Part shown: piece by piece, positions 35,457-47,511 of the stretch | How the letters are laid out: each line of letters opens with the position of its first letter | How positions within the stretch are numbered: the stretch's first letter is position 1 | From: Tipula vernalis | Taxonomy: Eukaryota > Arthropoda > Insecta > Diptera > Tipulidae | NCBI GenBank assembly: GCA_958295665.1 | Contig: OY282560.1 | Span: 21,349,653-21,413,652 of the forward strand | Direction: 5' to 3' | Length of the DNA: 64,000 nucleotides | Notes under the pieces: generated by a model | Database searches by the model: none | What the model was told of the DNA's origin: nothing | Seen by the model: only the letters and a program-made list of their open reading frames with translations | Translations under genes and position numbers: made by a program

Positions 35457-38400
35457 ATTTTGAAATAGAGATTTTGTAATTAGGAGATTTTGTAATTAGG
35501 CGATTTTGTAATTAGGAGATTCTATAATTAAGAAATTTTGTAATAGAGATTTTGTAAAAAAGATTTTGTAATGGGAAATTTCGTACCCAACCCATGTAAA
35601 ACCTAGCAAATTAATAGTTCTCCAAAAAACAAGACAAAGCTTAACAAATTATGTAATAAACTAAAATCACTTATTAAGGAAGTTAGGAATGAGTCAATCA
35701 ATAGATGTTTGAGTATTCTTACAGCTGAAAAAGTCCCCGTCTTCAAGATCTGGAAAGGAACAAAGGGGCTGAAAAGGCTTAAGTTCAAATGCCTCCATTT
35801 AAGAAACTTGTCGGAATTTGAGCCCATAGTGCTAAAGAAAAGGCTGGTCTTTTTGCGGAGCATCTCGAGGAAATCTTCCAACTTCTTCCCAGACAAACTT
35901 CTGATGAAAATATCACACCATTTAGTATAATCAAGGTTCCTTTATCTCATTTATTTGCGTTTGCATATTTTTTTTATTAAGTTTTAACTTATGTTTGTAA
36001 GAAGTGGAAGCCTAAGAAATAAACATGTTCACTTCTTCTGTTTGTTTACGTTATGTTTAAGAAAAATTCTTTTGAATAGTTCAAATGTAAATGATCTGCT
36101 ATAAAAGTCAAGCATTTTTTTCATTCTATACATATATTGATTTTGATTTATGTATATCTATGCAAGCATTGTTATAGATAGGTATCGTTTTTTAATTGTT
36201 TTGTAAATTTGGCAAATACCACTGGATTTTATGAGCTACTGGATAAACATTTTCTATATCCTGAATTTTTTAATCAATACTTTTAATAATTTGCTAAATA
36301 GAACTTTCGTTTTCATTTCAACTTTCATTCAAACTTAATTTGTTTTTGGAAGTATTCATTTACAATTAATAGAGTTAAATGGGTTTTCTTTTCCTAATCT
36401 TTTATAGTTTTTACACTGGATAAATATTTTAGGAAAAGCTGAGAAAATAAGACTAAAGTAAATTAGTATTAGAAACAATTATTATTATTTGTTAAAGAGA
36501 TAAAGCAATTTATTAGAATTGGAAGAATTCAAAGCAAAATGATTTACCAAAACCAAAATCTGTCATCTTTTAACAATTACCTTAACGCCCCCGATTGATT
36601 TAAAACAATTATTCTAATCATCCGCTGAGATTAAATTATAGTAATGCAAACACCGAAAATCAACCGTAGATAAATAAAGAAAAGCCCAACACGTATGTGT
36701 ATGTATTTGTGTACGTATATTTAAAAAGTTTGTGTAAGGTAAAATACACTAATTTAAACGAAAACGAAAAAAAAATTATGAGAAATACATCATTGTCATC
36801 ATTCAATCCAACAAAAGTAAATTCGTGTCGTATTTTTTTTCTTTTTTTTTTCCTATTTATTTTATTTATACACAATTTTTTGTCAGTGTAGTGAAGTCGG
36901 TGCTGGCATTAAGAACAAAAAAAAAAAAAATTATATATATTTTTTATATATTCCGTTTTGTTTTCTGTTTTATTATTATTTTTGTTGTAGTTTTTTTTTT
37001 TTTTTTTTACTTTTTGCCGACATGAAAAGAAAAAGGAACGCGGAGTGTATGATGTGAATTTTTTTTTTTACATTAATGTTCTCTTTGTGTATGTGTATGT
37101 GTTTGTGATTATTTTTGTTGTATTTTGTATATTGGATAATATTTGTTGAGAATTTTTGAAGAGCATGGAAAGTTAAAAAAAAAAGGTTAGTGTATTTTTT
37201 TTTTTTACTTTTGTATTTCATTTCTCGTAGCCATTTTGTCCGTTTTTCTTTTTATTTTTCGGGAAAATGAAATAAAATTTTTCCTTAAGATAAATTATAT
37301 AAATAAAAATTAATTAAAAGTCGAATCATTGTGTGATTAATCACATTAATTGCTTTGTATATATAGATACAGATATGTCCCTTGTTTGTGTGTGTGAGTG
37401 AGTAATTTAAATACGGCAACACCGGCACTTTTAGCACACACTGGATTAATGAATTAACAATATTAGTGCGTTTAATAATAAATAATTGATATAATCGTGT
37501 AATGACTTTAAATGAATGTGTGTTTGTTTGTTGGTAGTGTAATTAATGAAAGTGAATATAGTATAGTTTTCAATTTTTGATGTATTTCTTAATCTCGATA
37601 CATACGGTATTAAAATTAATTATCGAAATTGTTTTTAATTTTTTTGGTTTTCTGAATTACAAAACTGTATGAAATTAATATAAAGAGAAATAATTAAACG
37701 AGGCAAAACGATGCATTTTAATGTATTTATTTTATGTACATATTTTGTATTATTCTTTTTATATTATTGTTATATTTCTCTTTTCCTTTTAGTGGATTTT
37801 TTTTTTCACACGCCTCAGTCAGCCATTTTGACGATTTATATTTTTTTATGTTTAATATTTTAGCATTTATCGATGGACAATTAATAAAAACGAAAATGCA
37901 ATTTTTTTTTGAAAATTTTTGATAAAATTTGTATTTTTGTGAATGAAACTTTTCTGTGTTTATGTATATGTGTTTGTGTGTATATTGAATGTGTTCTTGT
38001 GTAAATGTGTGTTTCCCATTTTGTGCGAGTGTAAAATATAATTTATTTTTATTTTTTTATAAACAAAAGTCAGCTGTGATTATTTAACAATCGCCTATAT
38101 AGTATATATACATAATATGTGTGTGTAGGTTACATTATATCCGATTAACTCCGGTTATTAGGTTTGCGTGGGCCACGGTACTTATTGTATGAAGTACTTG
38201 TTTGTGCGATAACCAAATACCATGAATGAGTTGTTCGGTTTAGTGTAAAATATTTATTTTTATTTTGACTAATACATACTAATACACGCTCATGTTATTA
38301 GGGTGAGTCACTTTGTGTCAACAGACTAAAAAACTTATCAGTTAAATATTTAAATTTTAATTTGTTGAACTGTCAAATATTTAGTTCGAGTTTTAAGACT

Positions 38401-38544
38401 ATGCATAAGCAGACTTGTCGTTAATCATTCGTATTGAATATTATTTTTTTGTTTTATATAAATTTATGCTTTCTTTCCTTCTTCGTCGTCTTTTGATTGT
38501 GTTTTGTTTCGAGTTTGGGTAATAAGAGCCAGAATTTTATTATT

Positions 38545-38577
38545 TTATATATATATATATATAAATTTTGTATATAC

Positions 38578-38651
<74 letters not shown>
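38545..38651. repeat. (TA)n microsatellite
   Basis: Alternating TA from about 38545 to 38563 and again from 38571 to 38651, with a short interruption. The ORF across it on the minus strand is an artefact. Confidence 0.95.
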
Positions 38652-38652
<1 letters not shown>

Positions 38653-39198
38653 AGCATCATAAGTATATATGTATAATATAAAATAAATTAAATAGCAAAA
38701 TTATATACAAGAAATAAAATAAAAATGAAAATTGTTATAAAAGCGTCGTTGTTGTTTCTTCGTTTTATTTGATTTTTTTTTTTGTTTTGTTTTGTATGAT
38801 TTAGGGTGGTTTTGTTCGTTTCGTCTTCTTGCTTGATTTTTATGATGGAATCGTAATGATAAAAAAAATGTTGAATACGGATAGCAACTCTGAGAATCGT
38901 GGAGATGAATATAATTTTTTTGGAATGGTTTCTCCTTATCTGGAAGTAGCAGTTTTAGGTCACTAAATCAGACAGAAAAATAATTTATTTATTGATTTGT
39001 GGTAGATCTTAAACAATTTTTTTAACTTTTTATTGACCAAAAAAACTAACTTTGTACCATTTCTTTTTCACAGATGTAGATATAAGAATTGTCGCTGTCT
39101 TATGAGGATGTGAATTACTGAGAGTACTAATGAAAGTTAAGGATTATCTACTTAATTGAATAAACTCATTTTGTGGTCTTACAAATTGAGCTGTGGGA

Positions 39199-39392
39199 TA
39201 TTGACTACTATACTACCGAGGATTTTTTTTAAAAATTATTTTGCAGCCAGTTTCTTGTCAATTAGACGGGGTTACTGACCATTATACTATCGAGGATAAA
39301 CAAAAAATTATTGTCACAATGATTATTGTGCTTTATTATCAATGTCTACTCAAATAATGTGGTTACTGACCATTATACTACTGAGGAAAAAT
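39199..39392. repeat. Three spaced copies of a 25-base phrase
   Basis: Variants of TACTGACCATTATACTAC followed by a GAGGA core occur near 39200, 39272 and 39363. The spacing is about 72 and 90 bases. The intervening sequence is dissimilar. Confidence 0.7.
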
Positions 39393-40267
39393 TTCACAAC
39401 ATTTGCTTCTTTAAAAAAAACGTCCGTTAGTTGTAGAACCAGAAATACCGATTAATACAGTATCAACGAAAAATCATGAACATCTTCAGTTAGAAAGCAC
39501 ATTAGTTCCCATTATTTTTTGCTGTAAAAATTAAGAAAAGTTCAAAATGACGGTATTCTGGTGAAAATATTTTAACGTTAGTAAATCGTGTCGCTACAAT
39601 AAAAAAGCCACAATATTTTCATTTTACCTTCGAAACAGAGGTCCTTCAAATTTTAAACATGTTATAAAGATTGATTCGGAACATTATTGTAATTATTGTA
39701 ATAACATAAAATATCACTTGTATAATATTGCGAATTTTTGAATTTAACACAATATTTCTTTCTATATACATTTATGGAAATTGGCCTGAAACCAAGTGAT
39801 ATATGTATGTACATCCATACCTATTTTGATATCAGTCTCACATATTTAGTGATTTTGATGTCACTCTGAAGTGTCAAGTTTTACCATGTCTTATAGTTTT
39901 GGCCTAAATTTAGCAGTTAAATTTATGTAAGATATGTTATTAAATGTTCGAATAGGTCGAAAGACAGACGGACAAATAAATGCAGATTTTAAGATCAGTA
40001 TAGGTATGAGCGTGATGACGTAAAGTATGAGCTTGATGACGTCTTAACTTTTATTAAAACACCGGCTAAAGACAATTCCTTTGAGTAAGCATCAACTTGT
40101 GTTTTAAAGCCGACCCTAAAAGAAAATTATGGCGCGAACAATTTTTCTATTAAGGGCCATTTTTTATCGAGGTTATAACACTATGATCAAAAAGTAGTAA
40201 AATTTTTTAAATAAAACACACTATTCTTTAAAATTTATTCATCCCCATCAAAGTAATTTTTGTTTTA

Positions 40268-41840
40268 TACATTCTTGGACAAAATTAACGCATATTTTTT
40301 CTTTGTAATAAAAAAAAATTCCGCTGGTCAATTTCAGTGGAATTGGTATCAAATGATCCCAAATTTATATTTTTCTCAAAAGAAGCATTAATGTGGCGTT
40401 ATGGAATTATAGCGGCTAGTTTTCATTGCAAAATGTTAAAATGAGTCGAACTATTCAAAAACGGTTTATAAACATTAAAATTAGCTTTATTACAATTTAG
40501 TTTGATTAATTTAGTAATGAGTATTTTCCCCCCGTCCACTTATTATAGCTTCCATCCTTCTGGGCATACTAAGTGGAAGGCTTTGTATTATTTCTTGCGG
40601 GATGAGATTCCACTCTTCTTCCGCTGCAACTTTCAGCTGTGCTAACGAATCTAGTGCGGGATTTCTAGCTCTAATGCGGCGTTTTAGAATGTCCCATACG
40701 TGTTCGATTTGATTAAGATCGGGACTCATTGGTGGCCACTTAATATCGATATCTTGGAGATATCGATGCGTACCGTTGCAGCTACGTGGACTGGAGCGTT
40801 ATCGTGCATTAACACAAAACTGTCATAACCTATGAAGCCCACATATGGCAAAACGTGATCGTCAAGAATGTTCCGAACATACCAGTCTGCATTCATCCTC
40901 AAACCAATCTCCACCAGCTCCGTACGGCCCTCCCAACTGATTCCACCCCAAAACATTATTGAACCTCCACCAAAGCCTACAGTTTGCACCATGCTACATG
41001 GTGCGTAGCGTTCTCCAGTTCTTCTGTATACAAGGTTACGTCCATCTGGTTTCCATAATTGGATTCTGGTCTCATCTGAAAAGAGAACAGTGGCCTATTG
41101 ATCAGTTCCCCAATTTGCATGAGTATAAGCAAATTCTAAACGGCTGGATTTGTGGCGGGGAAGAAGCCATGAAACTCTTACGGGCCGTTTTGGAGTTAGG
41201 TTCGCTTCTTTTAATCTTCGTTTAATTGTTCTGGCACTAACATTCACTTGGCGCGCACTAAGTAACTCATTTTTTAGCTGAGTAGAAGTACGCTTTCGAT
41301 CTCGTAAACGAATTAATTTTTAAAAATCGGTCGTCATGTTCGGTTGTGCACTTTTTACGTCCTAGTCCGGGCTTTCTTTTATACTCTCTGGTCTCACGAT
41401 ATCGCTTAAGTATTCGTGAAACCGAAGACTGGTTCACTCCTAATTTTTGTGCGATTTGTACTTCTGTATAATCTTCCTGATACCACATAACGACTTTAAC
41501 CGCCTCCAGCTCACGAAAGGATGCCATATTACAATGGATCTTATTTTATGTGTTTGCTTTAGAACACATTTACAAGCACTAATGGTACTGCATTTACAAA
41601 TAATTGACATGCAATGGAACAAAAGCCGATCGTTGCGTTGGATTTCAAACAGAATGCATTTTTGATGAAGCATTTTTGAAAGTTTTGGTTGATTGGCTTG
41701 TAGTAGAATTTATTCAAGGTGGTTTCTGATAAAAATATAAATGTGCTATTATTTGACACTAGTAGTATTAAAATTAACCAGCGGGATTTTTTTTGATTAC
41801 AAAAAAAAAAAAATATGCGTTAATTTTGACCAGGAGTGTA
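40268..41840 (-). mobile_element. Tc1-type element, full length
   Basis: The element spans 40270-41838 between TA dinucleotides at 40268-40269 and 41839-41840. Its terminal inverted repeats are at least 60 bases long. The right end begins CACTCCTGGTCAAAATTAAC. The left end begins CATTCTTGGACAAAATTAAC. An inner shared block reads TCCGCTGGT on the left and CCCGCTGGT on the right. It carries one transposase gene on the minus strand. Confidence 0.92.
40511..41527 (-). pseudogene. Tc1 transposase (DD34E type), frameshifted
   Basis: The start is ATG at 41525-41527. The N-terminal helix-turn-helix has IAQKLGVNQSSVSRILKRY, and an AT-hook-like GLGRKK linker follows. Near 41330 the frame is lost. Around 41080 a shifted frame has the first Asp in FSDETRIQLWKPDG. 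At 40992-40726 is the glycine-rich GGGSIMFWGGIS box and the second Asp in MHDNAPVHVA. Another frameshift near 40775 leads to the last frame (40729-40511), with SPDLNQIEHVWDILKRR containing the Glu. Spacing is about 33-34 residues, as expected for Tc1 DD34E. The C-terminus looks intact. The element is complete at its ends but cannot make an active enzyme. Confidence 0.9.
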
Positions 41841-43800
41841 TATTGGGGATACAAGTAACAACTTGAACGGTTACTAACAGGTATCCGTCAGCGCTTCTTC
41901 GGCTGTTGGAATGCGTCTTGCGTCCAACACTTTATAAGCTAAGCTATTAGATTGATTGTAGTTTTTATACTTCTCTTGAATGCCCATGAGTTGGATTGAT
42001 GTTTCGATTTATTTCCCTTCTCCGATTGCACAGCGATTTCCGATTAACATGTGATTATGGGTTGGCGCTTTTAAATAAATTACGAAGCGAGAATACCACT
42101 TACAAGATCGATTATTTTATTAAAAAATTATGGGCCCGTTGTTCAGAAACACTACTTTTGAAACTTTAAATCCGTATTAGTTTGTCAAGAGTGTCAAGAC
42201 TTCCCTTCTTTGCATTGTAACTCGTCATTATTATATTTGGTTTATTCAAATTACTTAATGCACTTAATTAGTGAGTGGCAAAGTATAACTCGTAAAAGAA
42301 TTTTTCGTAGTCATGCTTAGCTTTTGTTCACTTACATTTCAGATATCCGATGGGCCAAATTTAAACCGTAATCAACCGAACGATACTCACGCAGTAGCCT
42401 ACCCAAATATGTCTCCGCGTTCGATGAATAAAAGTTTCATAAATCACGTTTCCAGAATATTTTTAATGTATTTGCCATAAAATGACACAACCTTTTTCTT
42501 GCAACATTTTTTTAACCACCTTTTACTTGCAGTATAGGTTGGTACAGAAAAATAAAGTTGAACTTGATAGGCCGTCGATGGAAAATCATCCAAAATAACA
42601 TCTGGTCCATGTTAGCTTAAAGTAATAATAAATATACGTTCAAATTCCATAAGCATAAAATTGAATAAAAATCGATATTATCATGAAGTAAATAGTACCT
42701 AGGATATTTAGGATCATTCTGACCCCTGCACACAGAAATGTGCTTACTTCAATCTATTATTAGTGCTACAAAATAACTGATTTTATGCCGTTTTTGTTCT
42801 ATTTCATGTTAAAGACATAAGTTGAGGCAATCCAATGTTTTTGGGGTATTTAAATGGAAAGCAAACGATTTATTCTACTTTAAAAAGGACTGGGGTCAAT
42901 TCGACAGACATTGAACGGTAGTGCAACTGTTTTCTGAAATATTACTCGATTGAGTTCACTACATTTATATCATTTCGTGATGAATTTTGTAAAGGGTAAA
43001 ACATTAGTAATATGCGCTCGTAGTAATTTATGATCTTGTTACATACATATAGCACGTATTAATATACATATATGTAAGTAATTACAAATTTTATACTTAC
43101 TCCCCCTCATGAAATAAATAATGTATCCGTTTGTTTATATTCGTTAAATGCTAACGTTTTTCCATAATTTATGGGCCATTTTTGATAATTTTGTGTTTCC
43201 CGTATTTGTTCCGAATTTTGTAATATGTTAGTAATATAATATTACATTATTTACAGGTATTGAATTTCGTCATGTTGATGATTCTTAACTTATTTTCCAT
43301 ATAATAAATTATTCAATGCTTAGTCGAAATGATATTACATAATTTTCAGTATTAAATTATGTCAACTGTTATTAGGTTCTGCCTAAAGAGTTACGTAACA
43401 GGTGTTTCGCATCAATTGTTGTGTTATTAGGAAAGCATTTTATTTGATACTTTCCAGACAAATTTTTGGTAGCAGACGTTTAAAATAGTAGCAGCAATCA
43501 ATGTTAATAGTGTAAGAGAACAGGAAAAATTTCTGCGATCACAGAAATAAAATTGTATTACCTTTTTGCTATCAACACACACGGACATCTTCTCTAGTTT
43601 GATAATTATTTAGATTCTGCTGATTGTATTGCTATCTATGACCTAAAACTCTAAAACTATTTTAATTGATAATTATAATCAAGTAAAATGTATCTTAGGG
43701 TCGTATTTCAACAATAAGTTGGGCGATTTTCAGATTTCAGATATTCCTTTAATTAGTCTATATAATATATGATAAATGCAAATGTCTTTTCTATGATGAA
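41841..43800. other. No firmly recognisable gene
   Basis: On the minus strand at about 42610-42340 a broken frame gives pieces such as KVVKKMLQEKGCVILW, which may be an old coding relic of unknown family. The rest is AT-rich and featureless. Confidence 0.35.
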
Positions 43801-44386
43801 ACATAAAATACCAATTTGTTTTAATTAATAATAATTTTTATTTTTATTTTTTATTTTAGATATTCATGAAAACAACTATGACACATAAAACAATATGGAA
43901 TACTTGAAGAAAAAAAAAAAAATTCACAACGTTTTTTAATTAGTAGTGTGTTTAAATACTCACCAAAAAATCTATAATTAAAATTGTTTTTATTACTTCA
44001 ATAGTGATAATGTTGATAATGTATAATAATTATAATATGTGGGAAAGTGATAGTTTTTGTTATTTTTTGGAAAATTCTTATTATAATAAAATGGAAAATG
44101 AGGAAAAACTCAAGTAAAGTTATGAAATTTTATATATCGTATATAAATATATAAATAATTTTTATTTAAAAGTGATAATTATCAGTGTTTCTGTGATTGT
44201 TATTTATATATAAATAATAATAATTAAAGTATATTTAATAATTAAATAAAATAAAAATTAGTTTAAATTACTACTGATTGGCAGTTTGTATCAATATGTG
44301 CTTATGTAGTTTAAATAAATTGTGTATGTTTATACTATAAGAAATTTATTATTAGTTTAGATATTATCCAAAAAAAAAAAATAAAA
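43801..44386 (+). promoter_or_regulatory. Probable 5' untranslated region of the host gene
   Basis: Very AT-rich, with no ATG-led ORF of note, directly upstream of the first coding exon. It ends in an A-rich stretch ATAAAAATGG, a good context for insect start codons. The transcription start and any upstream exon cannot be placed from sequence. Confidence 0.35.
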
Positions 44387-44549
44387 ATGGATAAAGAAAA
44401 TGGTGATAATTTAAGTAGTAACGACTCAAAACATGGATCTAATACATCGGGTGGTGGATTATTATCATCGTCCGGGCGTGACTCGGGTGGTGGAAATGCT
44501 GGAAATCAATCTGATCCAAATTCACTATTAGATGCCGCTTCACTATTTG
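44387..44549 (+). CDS. Host gene, first coding exon
   Basis: ATG at 44387-44389 is preceded by AAAA, a typical insect start context. The exon encodes 54 codons plus one base and ends at a GTAAGA donor (44550-44555). The protein starts MDKENGDNLSSNDSKHG and is Ser/Gly/Asn-rich, ending DPNSLLDAASLF. It has no signal peptide and no membrane segment. It is absent from the longest-ORF view because the frame runs quickly into stops after the donor. The exon ends in phase 1, which matches the start of the exon at 55528. The low-complexity acidic and glycine-serine composition suggests a nuclear regulatory protein. I have a tentative impression of similarity to the N-terminus of fly toutatis (a BAZ2-like chromatin remodelling subunit), but cannot confirm it here. 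Confidence 0.75.
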
Positions 44550-45741
44550 GTAAGATATTTTTTTAAGATTATTATATTAGAAATAGCCTCGGAATGCACT
44601 GATCAAATTTGTCATTAATTTTTGAAAACGAAAGTTTAGCGATATTTCAGTGTCATGTTAAAACTATTTTAACATTGCCCGTCACCGAAAATTTAACGAT
44701 TTCTCATTCTGTTTCGTGATGTCAATCAAACCGAAAATGTTCCTCTACTGAAGTTAATGTGTGCAAACAAAAAATCGTATTCTCTGCTTAATTATCAGCT
44801 TTTAAGTTAACAACCACTGCATTTTAGTCAATTCCCGCCGTTTATTATTCAATTATTTATAAAAGCTTCAGTTTTGTGTTGTGCATAAATAATAGCAATG
44901 TTTCTGGAAAGATCTGCAAGCTGGTTGCATGATTAAATAGAGTTTGGTTTGTAAGTTCCTTAAAAGTGATTTTTATTGGCTCATGCGTACATTGGAAATT
45001 AATTTTAGAACCAGGAATATATTGAACACGAGAAACGATCGAAATGAGCAATACGTTGAAATGAACTAGCCGAATCGTCGAAAATAAACGACAAAATAAA
45101 CTGTATTGAAATCCCTTTTAAATAATTCACTAATAATTTCAGTGATAACTGATATATCAGTTTGGCTCCGAGACTATGTTTGTCGACTTGTTTTTCGTTG
45201 GCACTCTATGAAAAATATGGCTGTATAAAATAAATATTTTATTATTTAATAAAATTATTTACCTTCATCCACATAATAATTATAATTTCCTTCCATTTTC
45301 ATTTCGTTTGACAAAAGAAAAAACAAATAATTAAAATGACAGATCTTAAACCGCCTAGGAATGTCAGCGAATTGAGTTACGTGAAGTTAGCTTAACTAAA
45401 ATCAATCTGAGAAATCGGAATATTGGTAACCGGCTGATTCATATCGCACATTTCATCCCAAATCAATTCATCCTGCACAATTTATCCCTGAGAGCAATTC
45501 ATCCTGCACAATTCATCCCTTATAGTTATTCAAATTCTTTTTTTTTTAGTGTGCCATTAGTTATATCTATAAACATATTAAGTATTAATACATTAAGTAT
45601 TATAAATTTCCGTGTCTTCTGGAATATATTAAAAATTGGAAAGTATTAATAAAATGTTTATGCCATTTTAACTATTAATTTTAATTTAAGTAAGTATGGC
45701 TTTATTAATTTTATGAGTTTAAAAATAAATTTAAAAAAATT

Positions 45742-47241
45742 ATGCTATATCAGGGATTCGTTTTCTGTTTGGATAAAACATTAAATGAACAAATAATTTA
45801 TAAGTGCGCTCAGTATTACTCCACAAAATGTCGTGCTCGCTTACATATTCGTGATAACGTTATTGAAAAGAAACTGCTGGACCCTTTTGAACACAACCAT
45901 GCTGCCGAAGCTGCAGAGCTTGCAGCTCGTCAGCATATGGCAAATATTGTTCAGAATTCCAGAAATTCTCAGATTGGTAGCATACAACAAGTAATTTGCA
46001 AAGAAGTACCGACTATTTCCGATGCTGCTGCTGCAAAAATGCCATTGGAGAGATCGATCAAGCGTACTATTCGAAGAATACGTAATAAACATTCCGATGT
46101 TCCACATTTACCACTTCCAAAGGATCGAAAATCACTTGTGGTTCCGGAATGTTATACAATGAAAGGTGACACATTTTTGCTTCACGATTCACTGACCGAT
46201 GAAACCTATAATAATGGAGAAAATCACGAGCACCGATTCATAATATTTGCAACTAAAAACTTTTTGAATATATTAGCAAGAAGTAATTTCTGGTATGCCG
46301 ATGGAACTTTTGAAGTATGTGGCTACTTATTCAAACAATTATTCACTATACATGCTCTACAATATGGAGTGCGAGTTTACAACCATTTTCTGAAGAAAAA
46401 TTTTCAGCAGATTCAATATATTTTAAATGGAAAACAAAAGATTTATGTACGGAAGGGGAAATTTGTTTACAAAATAGATTACGTCGATTGGTTGCCTGTT
46501 GAAAATTTTTCTTCAGAAAATGGTCGTAAACTCGCACTGAATCAACATTCCAATAACAGCGTGTTTACGCTGTTTTACCAAATAAATCAGAGAAAATATA
46601 TTGTAAAGTTTTGGAGATATTGCGAAAACATGAACCTAATCTTTCTCCAGAAAAAATCATGATTGATTTTGAGCTCGCGGAAGTTAACGCTTTCAGAAAA
46701 AATTTCCCAGAATGTGCCGTATCTTGTTGTTATTTTCACCTTAAGCAAAACTTATACAGAAATTTGGCTTCATCTGGTCTCAAATCACGTTATGATAATG
46801 AACCAATATTTGCAATGCATATAAATATGGTAGCCTCTCTAGTCCACCAGAAAAAGTTCCAGAATATTTTGATCTTCTAATTTCCTCACACAGCGTCGCC
46901 AGCCAAGATTTCCAATAAATTTATGGAATGTATACTACAATACGCTTATGGAAGATGACAGAACAAACAATAAATTAGAGGGATGGCATAGGGGCTTCAA
47001 AGATTTAGTTAGTGTTCAAAATCGAATATATGGACCTTTTTCAAAAAAAATAATTGATGAACAATCTCGTTTTGAATTCATATATGAACAACATTTGAGT
47101 GGAGCCCCATCAGCACTCAAGAGACGTATTTATAAGGATTTGGATGCCAAATTGAAGACAATCGTAGCGAAATTTTCTTCAACTGACCCTCTAGAATATT
47201 TAAGATCTTTGGCTCATAATATCAAAATTAAAACTATTTAA
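45742..47241 (+). pseudogene. FLYWCH/MULE transposase, interrupted
   Basis: The FLYWCH zinc finger lies at about residues 1-55, with CAQYYSTKCRARLHI and the closing EHNH. The first catalytic Asp is in FWYADGTFEVCGYLFKQL near 46290. Then a 171-bp MITE splits the frame. Beyond it, a frameshift near 46575 leads to the frame with the second Asp in IMIDFELAEVNAF near 46665 and the CYFHLKQNLYR motif. Another shift near 46870 precedes the third acidic site in DRTNNKLEGWHRGF near 46975. The C-terminus ends at 47239-47241. The protein is related to, but clearly different from, the MULE transposase at 17.9-19.4 kb. The N-terminus may be a little short, since the frame opens shortly before 45742. Confidence 0.85.
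46368..46538. mobile_element. MITE inserted in the MULE transposase
   Basis: The arms at 46368-46406 and 46500-46538 are inverted copies of 39 bases with one mismatch, beginning AGTGCGAGTTTAC. The transposase reads normally up to about 46365. It resumes at about 46542, so the insertion boundaries are close to the arm ends. By chance the MITE keeps an open frame, which hides it. A related pair CAATAT/CAACAT flanks it, but no convincing duplication was found. Confidence 0.85.
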
Positions 47242-47511
47242 TTTTTTTCCAAGATTTTACCTAATTCATCATTTATTCGATTCAATTTCAGTTTTCTTCT
47301 ATTATAAATAATTGTTGTTTAATTTATGTTAACTCATTTTTTAAATATTTCAAAAATAATGTTTTTTTTTTGTTTTTTTTTTTAAACACAGAAATAATTT
47401 TTCATAATTAATTCCTAACTAGACTAATTTTATAAGTTTCATGTATAATTTATCACTAAAAGGGCTTCGGAAAATACATTTTTTCCCAAATAAAAAATAA
47501 TAAAATATATA

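Larger units (their letters stand above)
34139..35602. mobile_element. MULE-like non-autonomous element with 10-bp target duplication
   Basis: The element spans 34149-35592 and is flanked by CATGTAAAAC at 34139-34148 and 35593-35602. The left end begins GGGATCGGTACGTAAT. The right end, inverted, begins GGGTTGGGTACGAAAT. Inside each end are five or more copies of a phrase close to ATTACAAAATCTCCTA, inverted between the two ends. A palindrome lies just inside the right end (35350-35456). The middle is CA microsatellite plus a LINE fragment, with no transposase. A 9-10-bp duplication and long repeat-built ends fit the Mutator superfamily, which is an inference. Confidence 0.85.
32885..35945 (+). 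pseudogene. Second Jockey-type LINE remnant, interrupted by a MULE-like element
   Basis: ORF1 starts within a broken frame near 32885. At 32914-33357 it has a PRE_C2HC-type gag domain (PPINIVGVSSHSEIQKLM, VWKINKSDTYRKLN), continuing in another frame to about 33540. The Cys-rich knuckles are lost. An AP-endonuclease piece follows at 33754-33975 (KAKGGSAILIRGNIKLYEG). A piece of the region after it runs to 34148 and resumes at 35593 after the insertion. It ends near 35945 (FKIWKGTKGLKRLKF, then ENITPF). The reverse transcriptase core is absent. It is a different, older copy than the LINE at 16.9-21.3 kb. Confidence 0.75.
35950..40267. other. AT-rich non-coding region with simple repeats
   Basis: Unique-looking DNA with T-runs (36830-37020, 37190-37205), a TA microsatellite (38545-38651) and spaced repeats near 39200-39390. 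No coding frame was recognised. At about 40003-40041 a 16-base phrase containing TGATGACGT occurs twice. Part of it (36.6-38.9 kb) resembles untranslated or regulatory DNA. Confidence 0.4.

Noticed and set aside
34150..35592. Possible CRISPR-like array from repeated ATTACAAAATCTCC phrases
   Set aside because: There are no regular unique spacers, the repeats are inverted between the two ends of an element with a 10-bp target duplication, and the genome is eukaryotic.
38454..38660. ORF of Tyr/Ile repeats
   Set aside because: A translation of the TA microsatellite.
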